A stretch of 13,104 bases of DNA, from positions 1 through 13,104 of the forward strand of contig CAYQMH010000058.1 of assembly GCA_964418485.1 (NCBI GenBank), read 5' to 3'. Under the pieces are notes generated by a model. That model searched no databases, was not told the DNA's origin, and was given only the letters and a program-made list of their open reading frames with translations. The position numbers and the translations under genes are program-made. Position 1 is the stretch's first letter. Each line of letters starts with the position of its first letter. Origin of the DNA: JAFGHJ01 sp964418485. GTDB lineage: Bacteria; Hydrothermota; UBA3072. This document shows, piece by piece, positions 1-6,955 of this stretch.

Positions 1-9
1 ATATTAACG

Positions 10-32
10 GGGTCAGACCTTGAAATGTGAAA
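10..32 (+). repeat. Left terminal inverted repeat
   Basis: This 23-bp sequence begins GGGTCAGACCTTG and ends GTGAAA. It is the exact reverse complement of 253-275. The match stops at both ends: position 9 does not pair with 276, and position 33 does not pair with 252. Confidence 0.85.
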
Positions 33-252
33 AGGTTTTGTTCTTCTTATTCCTGGTTTCCTAATTTTTTTATCCGGTTTGTCGGCTATATTCTCGTTAA
101 CTACCCGTTAGTTTTTATTAGCTGTTACCTATAAAAAACTACTTGTAAATCAAGTACACTTTGTTATATTTTAATAGTAGAAAGGTAAGCCAAGGATATG
201 GAACGAATATTGAAAAAGGAACAAAAAATAAGGAGAGATATTGAATCAATCA

Positions 253-275
253 TTTCACATTTCAAGGTCTGACCC
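253..275 (-). repeat. Right terminal inverted repeat
   Basis: This is the exact reverse complement of 10-32 and ends in GGTCTGACCC. It carries an in-frame TGA (270-272) that closes the reading frame entering the downstream protease-like gene. A partial 10-bp match (GTCTGACCCT) recurs at 3338-3347. Confidence 0.85.
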
Positions 276-302
276 TATATCCGCTATATCCGCTATATCC
301 GT
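276..302. repeat. 9-bp tandem repeat, three units
   Basis: Units at 276-284, 285-293 and 294-302 read TATATCCGC, TATATCCGC and TATATCCGT. They directly abut the right inverted repeat. In the downstream gene's frame they would encode Tyr-Ile-Arg three times, which does not look like a natural N-terminus. They may mark the junction of an insertion or deletion. Confidence 0.75.
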
Positions 303-398
303 GAGCTAAATTGCGGAGTTACAGATGGAAAGATCGAGCTTGTTAAGGAAAAAGTACCAAAGAAAGATAACCCAGACGAATATGAAGATGAAGCTGAA

Positions 399-1193
399 GT
401 GCGGGTATTCAATGAGGAAGGAAATCCAGTTAATCTGCCAGAGATTATTCATAAGAATCGGTTTGAGAATGGACCTATAGAGTATTATGTAGAAGGCATA
501 AAGCCTGGGCAATTATTCTTTAAATTAAGTATTACAAAGAGCGACGACGATATAGTCGAAGATAAAGTAAAGTTAAAAGTCTACAATCTTATGGCAATAG
601 AATATAGATATATGGCAGATGATGACGAAGATTACAGTGTAGGTACAGGAGCTCTTGATGAACCTTTTAAAGAAGGATATGTTCTTCCGGAAGTAACCCC
701 TGTTGGTAGTATTACGCCAGAGTTGTATCCATCATTATGGGGAGATTTAATGAGGGGACTAAATGCTAGATATTCCCAGGCAGACTCAACCCCATGGTAT
801 TTGGAGGCTGGAAAAGATGTAGAAGAAGGAGCCTCATGGATGGGAGGAGATTTTTATGGTTATTCATATTTTCCTGATGGTCCCTATTGGTCTTTTTCTC
901 TTATTTTTGTCAAAAAAATAAGAGATGTGAATGATATCTTATACCCTGAAAATGGAATAGGTATGGTAACCGTTCATGAGATGGGACATGCGTTTGGACA
1001 TCTTATTGATAAGTATAAAGATGATTCAAAACACACTTCCGGAACTTGCTGTGTTATGGATGCATTAAAAACAAAAAAATGGGGGCCAGGGGTAATATTC
1101 ATAAATTGTTATGATTTCTGTCCCAAATGTATTGAAATACTAAAGGAAGTAGATTACGACTATATAGAAGCCTATAAAACAGTATTAAAATAA
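399..1193 (+). CDS. Secreted zinc-metalloprotease-like protein, probably 5'-truncated
   Basis: Residues about 25-65 look like a beta-rich bacterial Ig-like domain (GPIEYYVEGIKPG...VKLKVYNL). The C-terminal half carries HEMGH (193-197) within HEMGHAFGHLIDKY, a spacing that resembles the M64 peptidase motif HExGHxxxxLxDEY. A CCVM segment (217-220, a possible Met-turn) and FCPKC (240-244) follow; this CxM...CxxC layout also recalls archaemetzincins (M54). The first two zinc ligands and catalytic Glu are clear. The third ligand is uncertain (H201, D204 or later). Frame stays open upstream of the GTG at 399 back to 273, with protein-like sequence (VTDGKIELVKEK...) but no ATG, good ribosome site or signal peptide. 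The real N-terminus was therefore probably lost where the 266-bp element and tandem repeat sit. The GTG start is nominal and the gene may be a pseudogene. The next gene follows after 12 bp. Confidence 0.7.
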   Translation: MRVFNEEGNPVNLPEIIHKNRFENGPIEYYVEGIKPGQLFFKLSITKSDDDIVEDKVKLKVYNLMAIEYRYMADDDEDYSVGTGALDEPFKEGYVLPEVTPVGSITPELYPSLWGDLMRGLNARYSQADSTPWYLEAGKDVEEGASWMGGDFYGYSYFPDGPYWSFSLIFVKKIRDVNDILYPENGIGMVTVHEMGHAFGHLIDKYKDDSKHTSGTCCVMDALKTKKWGPGVIFINCYDFCPKCIEILKEVDYDYIEAYKTVLK

Positions 1194-1205
1194 AGGAGAG
1201 ATTAG

Positions 1206-2099
1206 ATGATTTTTTTATTATTAATTTTTTCTCAGCTTGGAATCAATCTATACGCTAATAAAGATATTTTTTTGATTGGTGAAGATATTCTTGTTAGATG
1301 GGAAATAGTGAATAACGGGAAAGAGATAGAATATTATGAGAGCAATGCTGAACTGGTTAAATTAACAAATGATGGCATTTTGAGAGATTCCGATGAAAGA
1401 GAAATTCCTCATGCTAAGATGAGTGGAATGCGACTTTTAACTGATTCTACACTTCCTGTAGATACAATTATGCCCGGAGATACTGTAAGATTTCAAGAAG
1501 TAAATCTTATAGGTTTATTCGGTTCACTTGGATTTGCAGCTGCTGGTTTCTTAAATAAATATATTAGCCCTGGAGAGTATTACTTATCGCTTTTTTACTA
1601 TAAAGGAAAGGCTTGGAATCAAAAAATATATTCCGATACTTTGCACTTAATTGTTGTAGAACCAGCTGGAGTAGAAAAAGAGGCGTGGGCATTGTATAAA
1701 GGATATAAGGCGGAATTAAATAGAGGAAGAGAAAAAGAAATGGTAGAGTACGGATACGAACTTTTAACTAAATATCCGGAAAGTGATTATATTGACGGTC
1801 TAATAACTAATTTGAGTAGTGATTTTAAAGTTTCTGGAAAATACGAAAATTCGAGAAAAAATATGGCTACTACTGCAAGGAAAATAGTTGATTATCTTGA
1901 AAAAAATGTCGGAAAATTTCAGGGTAGAGAAAGAGCTTTAAAAGAAACTGTCAATTGCATTACCCACGGAGAACTAATGCTCGGTACTCCAAAAGAAGAA
2001 GTTAAAAATAAGGTCCTTCAAATGAAACTTCCTGTTTCTGAAGATGTTATGGAGGTTTTAGAAATTAAATCTGAAGAACTCGACACTAAAAAAAACTAA
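1206..2099 (+). CDS. Secreted hypothetical protein, beta-rich N-terminal and helical C-terminal region
   Basis: Product of 297 residues that I cannot assign to a named family. A short hydrophobic leader (about residues 1-17, ending LYA) suggests export. Residues about 18-152 look like an Ig-like or other beta-sandwich domain, with phrases typical of bacterial surface proteins (LVRWEIVNNGKEIEYY, IMPGDTVRFQEV, ISPGEYYLSLFYYKGK). From about 155 the protein is helical and charged; YELLTKYPESDYIDGL resembles a TPR unit. The start is well supported by AAAGGAGAG ending 5 bases before the ATG. It lies 12 bp behind the metalloprotease-like gene on the same strand, so the two probably form one unit. 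A protease partner or inhibitor is possible but nothing in the sequence proves it. Confidence 0.75.
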   Translation: MIFLLLIFSQLGINLYANKDIFLIGEDILVRWEIVNNGKEIEYYESNAELVKLTNDGILRDSDEREIPHAKMSGMRLLTDSTLPVDTIMPGDTVRFQEVNLIGLFGSLGFAAAGFLNKYISPGEYYLSLFYYKGKAWNQKIYSDTLHLIVVEPAGVEKEAWALYKGYKAELNRGREKEMVEYGYELLTKYPESDYIDGLITNLSSDFKVSGKYENSRKNMATTARKIVDYLEKNVGKFQGRERALKETVNCITHGELMLGTPKEEVKNKVLQMKLPVSEDVMEVLEIKSEELDTKKN

Positions 2100-2137
2100 A
2101 TATTAGGATTTAGGGTTTTGGGGTTGGGATTTAGTTA

Positions 2138-2168
2138 AAACAACAATATATCCTTTTCTCTGTGTGTT
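2138..2168. repeat. Direct repeat, left copy flanking the MNT-HEPN pair
   Basis: This copy contains AAACAACAATATA (2138-2150) and TTTTCTCTGTGTGTT (2154-2168). Both blocks recur in the same order and spacing class at 3270-3303, and both copies are preceded by a GGGTTGGG-type stretch. The two copies bracket the toxin-antitoxin pair, about 1.1 kb apart. Confidence 0.65.
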
Positions 2169-2282
2169 CTTTTTTTCTCTGTGTTCTCTGTGGTTTAATG
2201 CGTAGATTCTTCGAATCTAAGTTTTTGACTTGTTTCTGCCCCTTGGCTTCTAACTTCTTGCTTCTGTATTCTTATTCTATGG

Positions 2283-2311
2283 TTGACAGTACAGGCTTTT
2301 TAAGTTATAAT
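2283..2311 (+). promoter_or_regulatory. Perfect consensus sigma70 promoter for the MNT-HEPN pair
   Basis: TTGACA (2283-2288) and TATAAT (2306-2311) are separated by exactly 17 bp, so both hexamers and the spacer are at consensus. Transcription would begin near 2318, leaving a leader of about 16 nt that holds AAAGGAG immediately before the ATG at 2334. No operator-like palindrome was recognised over it. Such a strong promoter in front of a toxin-antitoxin pair implies high expression or tight repression. Confidence 0.8.
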
Positions 2312-2333
2312 TTGATTGTAAAAGGAGTAATAA

Positions 2334-2663
2334 ATGAAATTAACGGAGAAAGAAAAATTAACTTTGCAAAAATTAAAAAATGATCTTAGGAAAAGAATGG
2401 GAGACGACTTTATAGAACTAAAGTTATTCGGGTCTAAAGCTCGAGGGGATGCCAGAGTAGATTCCGATATCGATGTTCTTGTGGTTGTAAAGTCGGAAGA
2501 TTGGCATATTAGCGATTTAGTGTACGAAATTGTTACTGATATACTTATTGAAAAAGGAGTTTCTATTTCTCCGAAAGTAATAAGTGAAAAAATTTTCAGC
2601 GTTCAGACTAAAGAAGGCATTCCATTTATTAAAAATGTGATTAGGGAAGGAGTAACCGTTTGA
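2334..2663 (+). CDS. MNT-type nucleotidyltransferase (MntA-like antitoxin)
   Basis: Minimal nucleotidyltransferase of 109 residues. The signature GSKARGDARVDSDID (33-47) gives the nucleotide-binding Gly-Ser and two metal-binding Asp (D45, D47), the GSx(10)DxD pattern of MNT proteins. The usual third carboxylate on a later strand is not obvious (the strand reads VSISP, 76-80). In studied MntA/HepT systems the MNT protein neutralises the HEPN toxin by transferring AMP to it; that role here is inferred from family and gene order. AAAGGAG with ordinary spacing supports the ATG start. Its TGA overlaps the start of the HEPN gene by 4 nt, as expected for a translationally coupled antitoxin-toxin pair. 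Confidence 0.85.
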   Translation: MKLTEKEKLTLQKLKNDLRKRMGDDFIELKLFGSKARGDARVDSDIDVLVVVKSEDWHISDLVYEIVTDILIEKGVSISPKVISEKIFSVQTKEGIPFIKNVIREGVTV

Positions 2664-3064
2664 GTAAAAAGCTCTTCGATAGGGCTAATAAGGAAGTGGA
2701 AAGAGCTAAAAAAGCATTGAAGTCTTCGAAAATATTGTTAGACTCAGAACTCTTTGAGGATAGTATTTCAAGAGCGTATTATTCGGTTCTTCATGCAGCC
2801 AAGGCAGCTTTATCTGTTAAGGGTGTAGATGCTGATACTCATGAGGGTGTTAGGCGGATGTTTGGGTTACATCTTGTAAAGAATGGAGGAATCGCAAAGG
2901 AATACGCTACAATTTTAATTGCAGAGCAAGAGGATCGAGAAATCGGTGATTATGCTATTGGAATTGAGATTCCCAAGGATAGAGCTGCGAAAAGGGTAGA
3001 TGAAGCGGGAAAATTTTTAAGTGAAATCGAAAAGTTTATTAATAATTCTTTAAATCAAGGATAA
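2660..3064 (+). CDS. HEPN-domain protein (HepT-like toxin, putative RNase)
   Basis: Four-helix HEPN protein of 134 residues. The segment SRAYYSVLHAAKAAL (37-51) contains R38 and H45, the Rx(4-6)H motif that forms the RNase site in HEPN toxins. The RAYYSVLH form is that of the general HEPN family (PF05168) and not the RxxxxHxY form of classical HepT, so the tyrosine modified by the partner, if any, is uncertain (Y40 and Y41 are nearby). The start is TTG at 2660, overlapping the antitoxin stop (TTGA). AAGGAG at 2647-2652, 7 nt upstream, supports this non-ATG start. The stop codon lies within a 12-bp palindrome, GATAAATTTATC (3060-3071). Confidence 0.85.
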   Translation: MSKKLFDRANKEVERAKKALKSSKILLDSELFEDSISRAYYSVLHAAKAALSVKGVDADTHEGVRRMFGLHLVKNGGIAKEYATILIAEQEDREIGDYAIGIEIPKDRAAKRVDEAGKFLSEIEKFINNSLNQG

Positions 3065-3269
3065 ATTTATCTGTATCTTCTATATTAAAAAAATCAGTGT
3101 GAATCCGTATAAATCCGTGGCAATTTTTACTATAGTTAGTGTGTTAGTGCGTGGGTGCGTCCTTTTTTAACCGACCAACGGACTAACCGACCCACAGACC
3201 AACAGTTTATAATCTTTGTGTTCTCCGTGTCTTTGTGTGAGAATAATCTGGTGTTGTGGGTTGGGTTTT

Positions 3270-3303
3270 AAACAACAATATAATCTTTTTTTCTCTGTGT
3301 GTT
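3270..3303. repeat. Direct repeat, right copy flanking the MNT-HEPN pair
   Basis: AAACAACAATATA (3270-3282) and TTTTCTCTGTGTGTT (3289-3303) match the left copy at 2138-2168 exactly, with 6 instead of 3 bases between the blocks. This is either a dispersed intergenic repeat family or a scar of the event that brought in the toxin-antitoxin pair. Confidence 0.65.
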
Positions 3304-3337
3304 AATATGTGTTTAGGGTGAGTTTAGTATAAATTGT

Positions 3338-3347
3338 GTCTGACCCT
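3338..3347. repeat. GTCTGACCCT word shared with the MITE-like element end
   Basis: Ten bases identical to 267-276, the outer end of the right inverted repeat plus one base. It may be a remnant of another element copy. A match this short could also be chance. Confidence 0.3.
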
Positions 3348-3361
3348 TTCGCCACTTGACC

Positions 3362-3390
3362 TTGACAGTATTCTCGTTATACCTTATATT
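3362..3390 (+). promoter_or_regulatory. Near-consensus sigma70 promoter of the DUF6057/cytochrome operon
   Basis: TTGACA (3362-3367) and TATATT (3385-3390) are separated by 17 bp. Transcription would start near 3397, about 50 nt ahead of the first operon gene. The next genes are tightly spaced to 12195, so this is probably the main operon promoter. Confidence 0.7.
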
Positions 3391-3451
3391 GTTTTGATGT
3401 GGGGTACAAATATTTACGTGAATATTATCGAATTTTAAAGGAATAATGCTT

Positions 3452-5365
3452 ATGAAAAAAGTGAATTCAGAGGGTTTAAAATCGCGTTTCGGGAAATTTG
3501 CAGGTGTTCTAGGTCGGGGCGGTTCTACCGTAGATTACAAAAACTTATATTATTTGCTCGTAATACCCGTTTTTTTTATTTTCTTTTATTTATGGTTCTA
3601 TTTTAGTGTAGATACTAAACTTATTTATCAATTTCAAGAACCTATCTTCTTTTTTAATTCTCGATTTTTTCATGAACATCTCCTTTATCCGGGGGGATTG
3701 GCAGATTACATTGCTGCTTTTTTAGCGCAGCTTTATTATTTTCCATGGGTCGGTGCGTTGATGATTACTATTTTTGCTGGTCTCGTAATCTTATTTACGC
3801 GATGGCTTATTCGAAAAACTGGAACAAAAATAAAGGTGGATATTATATCTTTTCTTCCTGCCCTGTTGCTCTTGGTATGTCATAGCCAATATGAATTTTT
3901 ATTGAATTCTACCATTGGATATCTCTTTGCTTTACTATTTGCTTTTCTTTATATCCGTTTAGTACCAGAGAATCAGATAGTTCGTTTTCTTATATATTCT
4001 CTGTCGTCGCTTTTACTTTATTTTTTGGCAGGGGGAGCATTTTTCCTTTTTGTTCTCTTGTGTGGTCTTTTTGAACTTCTGCATGCTCGTCGATACATTT
4101 TGGGAGCTCTCGTAATTCTTTCTAGTGTCGGATTACCTTATCTGTCAGCATCCTTTATATTTTTATTTAATATGCGGGAGGCATATTTGTATCTCTTGCC
4201 TTTTAATTATATTAATAAGAAAATCCTCTTGCCATATATCACATTGTATGCGTTCTATCCACTTGTATTGATTGTTCAAAGTGTAATCAATTTTATTAAT
4301 TCAAAGAAGGCTAAAGCTATTAAGCGGAATCTTATAACTTCTTTAATGAGTCGTGTAGGGTCTGGGTTTAATATGTCACTTCGAGTTATAGTTATTGTCG
4401 TTCTTTTAGTAGCAACAGCTTTTATCTCTTATGATAAAGTGCGAAAAGACCAGCTGACGGTGGATTATTATGCTCGATGTCAAAAGTGGCAACAAGTGTT
4501 AGAGACTGTAAAGGGTACGTCCAAATCAGATATAAAAATGATTTTTCAAGCCAACAGAGCATTGTATCATTTGGGGCTCTTATCGTCAGATATGTTTGCC
4601 TTGCAGCAACTTTGGGGGACACATGGTTTGATATTTACGGAGGATAACGGGTTTGACTATCCTCTCATAAATAGCGATTTTTATTTTTATTTAGGGCATA
4701 TTAATGAAGCAGAACACTGGGCTCATGAGGCTATGTCAATTCGTGGCGAAACCGGATGGACTCTTGAGCGATTGGCATTAGTGAACTTAGTTAAAGGTGA
4801 ATTCGATGCAGCTCATATTTTTATCTCCAAATTAAATCAATCGCTGTTGTTTAAAAGAAGAGCAAGTCAATTACGCCAATTATTGAATGACAGTACCAGG
4901 CTTTCAAGTGATCCGAATATTCTTGCCATACGTTCTTGTATGCCCAACCCGGACCGTGATTTTATCTATTATGTTGATTACGTAGATATTACCTTAGAAG
5001 ACATTTTTAAAAATAATCCCTCTAATAAAATGATTTTTGAGTACTTAATGGCTTTTTATTTGTTGACTGACAATCTCGGTCGATTTGCAAATGAACTAGC
5101 ATACTTAAAAGATTTGGGCTATACTAAGATCCCCAGACATTATCAAGAAGCCCTGGTGCTTTATATTGCTGTTTCTGGTAATCGTAATCTTCCTTCACTT
5201 AAAGGATATACAATCGATGGAAAAACAGTAAAGAGATTTAAGAATTTTCAAGATGTATTGAAAAAATTCCGGGGTGATAAAAATTTGGCCCGTAGTGAAC
5301 TGTATAAATATCACAGGGATACTTATTGGTTCTATTCAATGTATTATAAACCAAAGGAGCAATAG
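3452..5365 (+). CDS. DUF6057-like polytopic membrane protein, copy 1
   Basis: About 637 residues. An N-terminal cytosolic tail (1-30) is followed by roughly 8-10 membrane segments between 33 and 328, then a soluble helical C-terminal domain (330-637) of TPR-like character. Motifs shared with copy 2 include YPGGLADYIAAFLAQ (79-93), VDYYA...KWQQVL (337-350), NRALYH and a C-terminal FEYLMAFYLL segment. The layout resembles my memory of the DUF6057 family; the name should be confirmed by profile search and no biochemical role is known to me. An ATG at 3446 is only 3 nt from AAAGGA, whereas ATG 3452 has about 9 nt, so 3452 is preferred. It is the first gene of the operon; the heme protein starts 1 nt after its stop. 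Probable role: membrane partner or anchor of that heme protein (inference). Confidence 0.75.
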   Translation: MKKVNSEGLKSRFGKFAGVLGRGGSTVDYKNLYYLLVIPVFFIFFYLWFYFSVDTKLIYQFQEPIFFFNSRFFHEHLLYPGGLADYIAAFLAQLYYFPWVGALMITIFAGLVILFTRWLIRKTGTKIKVDIISFLPALLLLVCHSQYEFLLNSTIGYLFALLFAFLYIRLVPENQIVRFLIYSLSSLLLYFLAGGAFFLFVLLCGLFELLHARRYILGALVILSSVGLPYLSASFIFLFNMREAYLYLLPFNYINKKILLPYITLYAFYPLVLIVQSVINFINSKKAKAIKRNLITSLMSRVGSGFNMSLRVIVIVVLLVATAFISYDKVRKDQLTVDYYARCQKWQQVLETVKGTSKSDIKMIFQANRALYHLGLLSSDMFALQQLWGTHGLIFTEDNGFDYPLINSDFYFYLGHINEAEHWAHEAMSIRGETGWTLERLALVNLVKGEFDAAHIFISKLNQSLLFKRRASQLRQLLNDSTRLSSDPNILAIRSCMPNPDRDFIYYVDYVDITLEDIFKNNPSNKMIFEYLMAFYLLTDNLGRFANELAYLKDLGYTKIPRHYQEALVLYIAVSGNRNLPSLKGYTIDGKTVKRFKNFQDVLKKFRGDKNLARSELYKYHRDTYWFYSMYYKPKEQ

Positions 5366-5366
5366 A

Positions 5367-6923
5367 ATGAAAAAGCGGAATTTCATTACATGTGTTGGAC
5401 TCCTTATTATTATCAGCATCGGGACGGCTCTACTTTTTAATGCAAAGAATATTGAGCAGTATGCCGAAATTGAGCGACTTCCTGAAATCGACCCTGATTA
5501 TATAAATACCGTTATCCCTCCTAACATCGCACCTATGAATTTTATCGTTAAAGAACCAGGAACACGATACTTTGTACAGATTTCGTCTACCAATGGAAAA
5601 AAAATAAAAATTTCCAGCAATAATGGTAAGATTATCATTCCAAAAAGGAAATGGACGAGACTGCTAAACGCCAATCGAGGCAAGGAAATTTACTATCTGG
5701 TTTATATAAATGATAAGGGGAAATGGTACCGCTATCAAAAATTTTCCAATCAAATTGCCAAGGAAGATATTGATGGATATCTGGTCTACCGGTTAATTGA
5801 CCCCATGTTCGTACAGTCAAAAGTAATGGGGATATATCAACGCAATCTCACAAATTTTCATGAAAAGGCTATATTGCACACGCGTGCATTGAACGCCTGC
5901 TACAATTGCCATTCTTTTTATAATAAAAAGCCGGATAATATGATGATTCATATTCGTGGTGGAAAGCTGGCAGGTACTTTTGTAATTCAAAATAAAAAGA
6001 TTAAAAAATTGGATACAACTACAGAGTTTAATAAAAACCCGGGGGCCTATCGGTCATGGCATCCCAGCGGAAAAATAATTGCCTTTTCAGTGAACATTGT
6101 CAGACAGTTTTTCCATGCTGTAGGATATACTCAGGAAGGGTATGATATGATGTCCGATATAATTTTGTACAAAATAGATTCCAATATGGTAACGACATGT
6201 CCTGCTATTGCCAGCCCAAGATTTATGGAGACCTATCCGGAATGGTCGCCGGATGGATGTTATCTCTACTATTGTTGTGCTCCGCAGCCGGACTCCAGTT
6301 CGTCCTTCGAAGAGATGTATAATAAACTTATGTACGACCTGATGCGTATATCATATGACATTGAAACTGGTAGCTGGGGAAAACCCGAAATTGTTTTATC
6401 TCACAAAAAGACAGGTCTTAGCGTTACACAACCACGAATTTCCCCTGATGGTAAATATTTGGCCTGCGCCATGACCAAATGGGGAACCTTTGCTATTCAT
6501 CGCCCTGGTGGAGATATTTATCTTCTGAATCTCCAGACAGGAGAGTATTATGAAGCGGATGTCAATAGTAACCGCCCTGAAAGTTATAACTCGTGGTCCA
6601 GTAACAGTCGATGGCTGGTATTCTCCAGTAAAATGCGGGATGGTTTTTGCACGCGGCCGTATTTTACCTACATTGACGAGAATGGAAAAGCCAATAAGCC
6701 ATTTATTTTACCTCAGAAAGACCCGACTTTTTACGATACATTTATTATTACTTATAATGTTCCGGAACTTGTCGATGGGCCAATTCAAGTCAATGGACAA
6801 GAAATTATTAAAACAGCTTTAGGCAATACACAAAAAGCCGTTCTTGATCCCAAAATCGATCTAGATGCTATGACAAGTGCCACTATGAAGGCAGAGAAAG
6901 GAGATAACTATTTTCAACAATAA
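5367..6923 (+). CDS. Membrane-anchored monoheme cytochrome with PD40/TolB-like propeller, copy 1
   Basis: 518 residues. A hydrophobic N-terminal segment (about 8-24) without a lipobox suggests a signal anchor with the rest outside the cytoplasmic membrane. Residues 30-170 form a domain with the conserved phrase VIPPNIAPMNFIV (49-61). One heme c site, CYNCH (178-182), follows. The remainder has at least four PD40-type propeller repeats: SWHPSGKIIAFSV (230-242), YPEWSPDGCYLYYC (290-303), PRISPDGKYLACA (356-368) and WSSNSRWLVFSS (410-421). The sixth heme ligand cannot be identified. AAGGAG 7 nt before ATG 5367 fixes the start; a longer upstream frame overlapping the previous gene is rejected. 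The CcsBA gene downstream supplies the machinery for attaching heme to CxxCH. Substrate or redox partner is unknown; the propeller may bind protein or glycan. A non-heme role for CxxCH is possible but less likely. Confidence 0.8.
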   Translation: MKKRNFITCVGLLIIISIGTALLFNAKNIEQYAEIERLPEIDPDYINTVIPPNIAPMNFIVKEPGTRYFVQISSTNGKKIKISSNNGKIIIPKRKWTRLLNANRGKEIYYLVYINDKGKWYRYQKFSNQIAKEDIDGYLVYRLIDPMFVQSKVMGIYQRNLTNFHEKAILHTRALNACYNCHSFYNKKPDNMMIHIRGGKLAGTFVIQNKKIKKLDTTTEFNKNPGAYRSWHPSGKIIAFSVNIVRQFFHAVGYTQEGYDMMSDIILYKIDSNMVTTCPAIASPRFMETYPEWSPDGCYLYYCCAPQPDSSSSFEEMYNKLMYDLMRISYDIETGSWGKPEIVLSHKKTGLSVTQPRISPDGKYLACAMTKWGTFAIHRPGGDIYLLNLQTGEYYEADVNSNRPESYNSWSSNSRWLVFSSKMRDGFCTRPYFTYIDENGKANKPFILPQKDPTFYDTFIITYNVPELVDGPIQVNGQEIIKTALGNTQKAVLDPKIDLDAMTSATMKAEKGDNYFQQ

Positions 6924-6955
6924 AAACCTCTTAAAGTAAAAATTGGAAATTATTA

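Larger units (their letters stand above)
10..275. mobile_element. MITE-like element with 23-bp perfect inverted ends
   Basis: A 266-bp segment is bounded by perfect 23-bp inverted repeats at 10-32 and 253-275, whose outer ends read GGGTCAGACC. It is too short for a transposase and none is visible, so it looks like a non-autonomous element or a mobilised repeat. Inside are a weak promoter-like pair (TTGTAA at 143-148, TATATT at 165-170, 16-bp spacer) and a 24-codon frame from ATG 198 to a TGA at 270-272 that lies inside the right inverted repeat. That frame is in phase with the metalloprotease-like gene downstream. GGGTCAGACC-type ends recall sequences I associate with IS200/REP-type transposases, but this is recollection and was not checked. 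No clear target-site duplication is visible, partly because only 9 bases lie left of the element. Confidence 0.6.
3065..3445. other. Low-complexity intergenic region with degenerate repeats and a promoter
   Basis: No credible gene lies in these 381 bases. They contain an 'aatccgtataaatccgtgg' segment (about 3100-3120), a 'gtgttagtgcgtgggtgcg' segment, a run of ACCGACC/GACCAAC words (about 3168-3202), 'ttgtgttctccgtgtctttg' text (about 3216-3236), the right copy of the direct repeat (3270-3303), a GTCTGACCCT word (3338-3347) and a strong promoter (3362-3390). No convincing rho-independent terminator was found. Confidence 0.6.

Noticed and set aside
89..99. TATTCTCGTTA shared with 3369-3379
   Set aside because: An 11-bp exact match is expected by chance in an AT-rich window of this size, and its orientation relative to the GTCTGACCCT words differs.
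2162..2383. 73-residue frame rich in Cys, Phe and Leu upstream of the MNT gene
   Set aside because: It is read from low-complexity ctctgtgtt repeats, spans the consensus promoter and overlaps the well-supported MNT gene in another frame.
3060..3071. 12-bp palindrome GATAAATTTATC over the HEPN stop codon
   Set aside because: AT-rich, with no loop or T-tract, so it does not qualify as a terminator; it could be an operator but nothing supports it.
3140..3202. Possible hairpin or terminator between gtgcgtgggtgcgtcc and the accgaccaacgg text
   Set aside because: The two stretches look complementary at first glance but do not align into a continuous stem.
5274..5366. N-terminal extension of the first cytochrome/propeller gene
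   Set aside because: It overlaps the previous gene and would bury the signal anchor; ATG 5367 has AAGGAG at 7 nt and matches the start of the paralogue.
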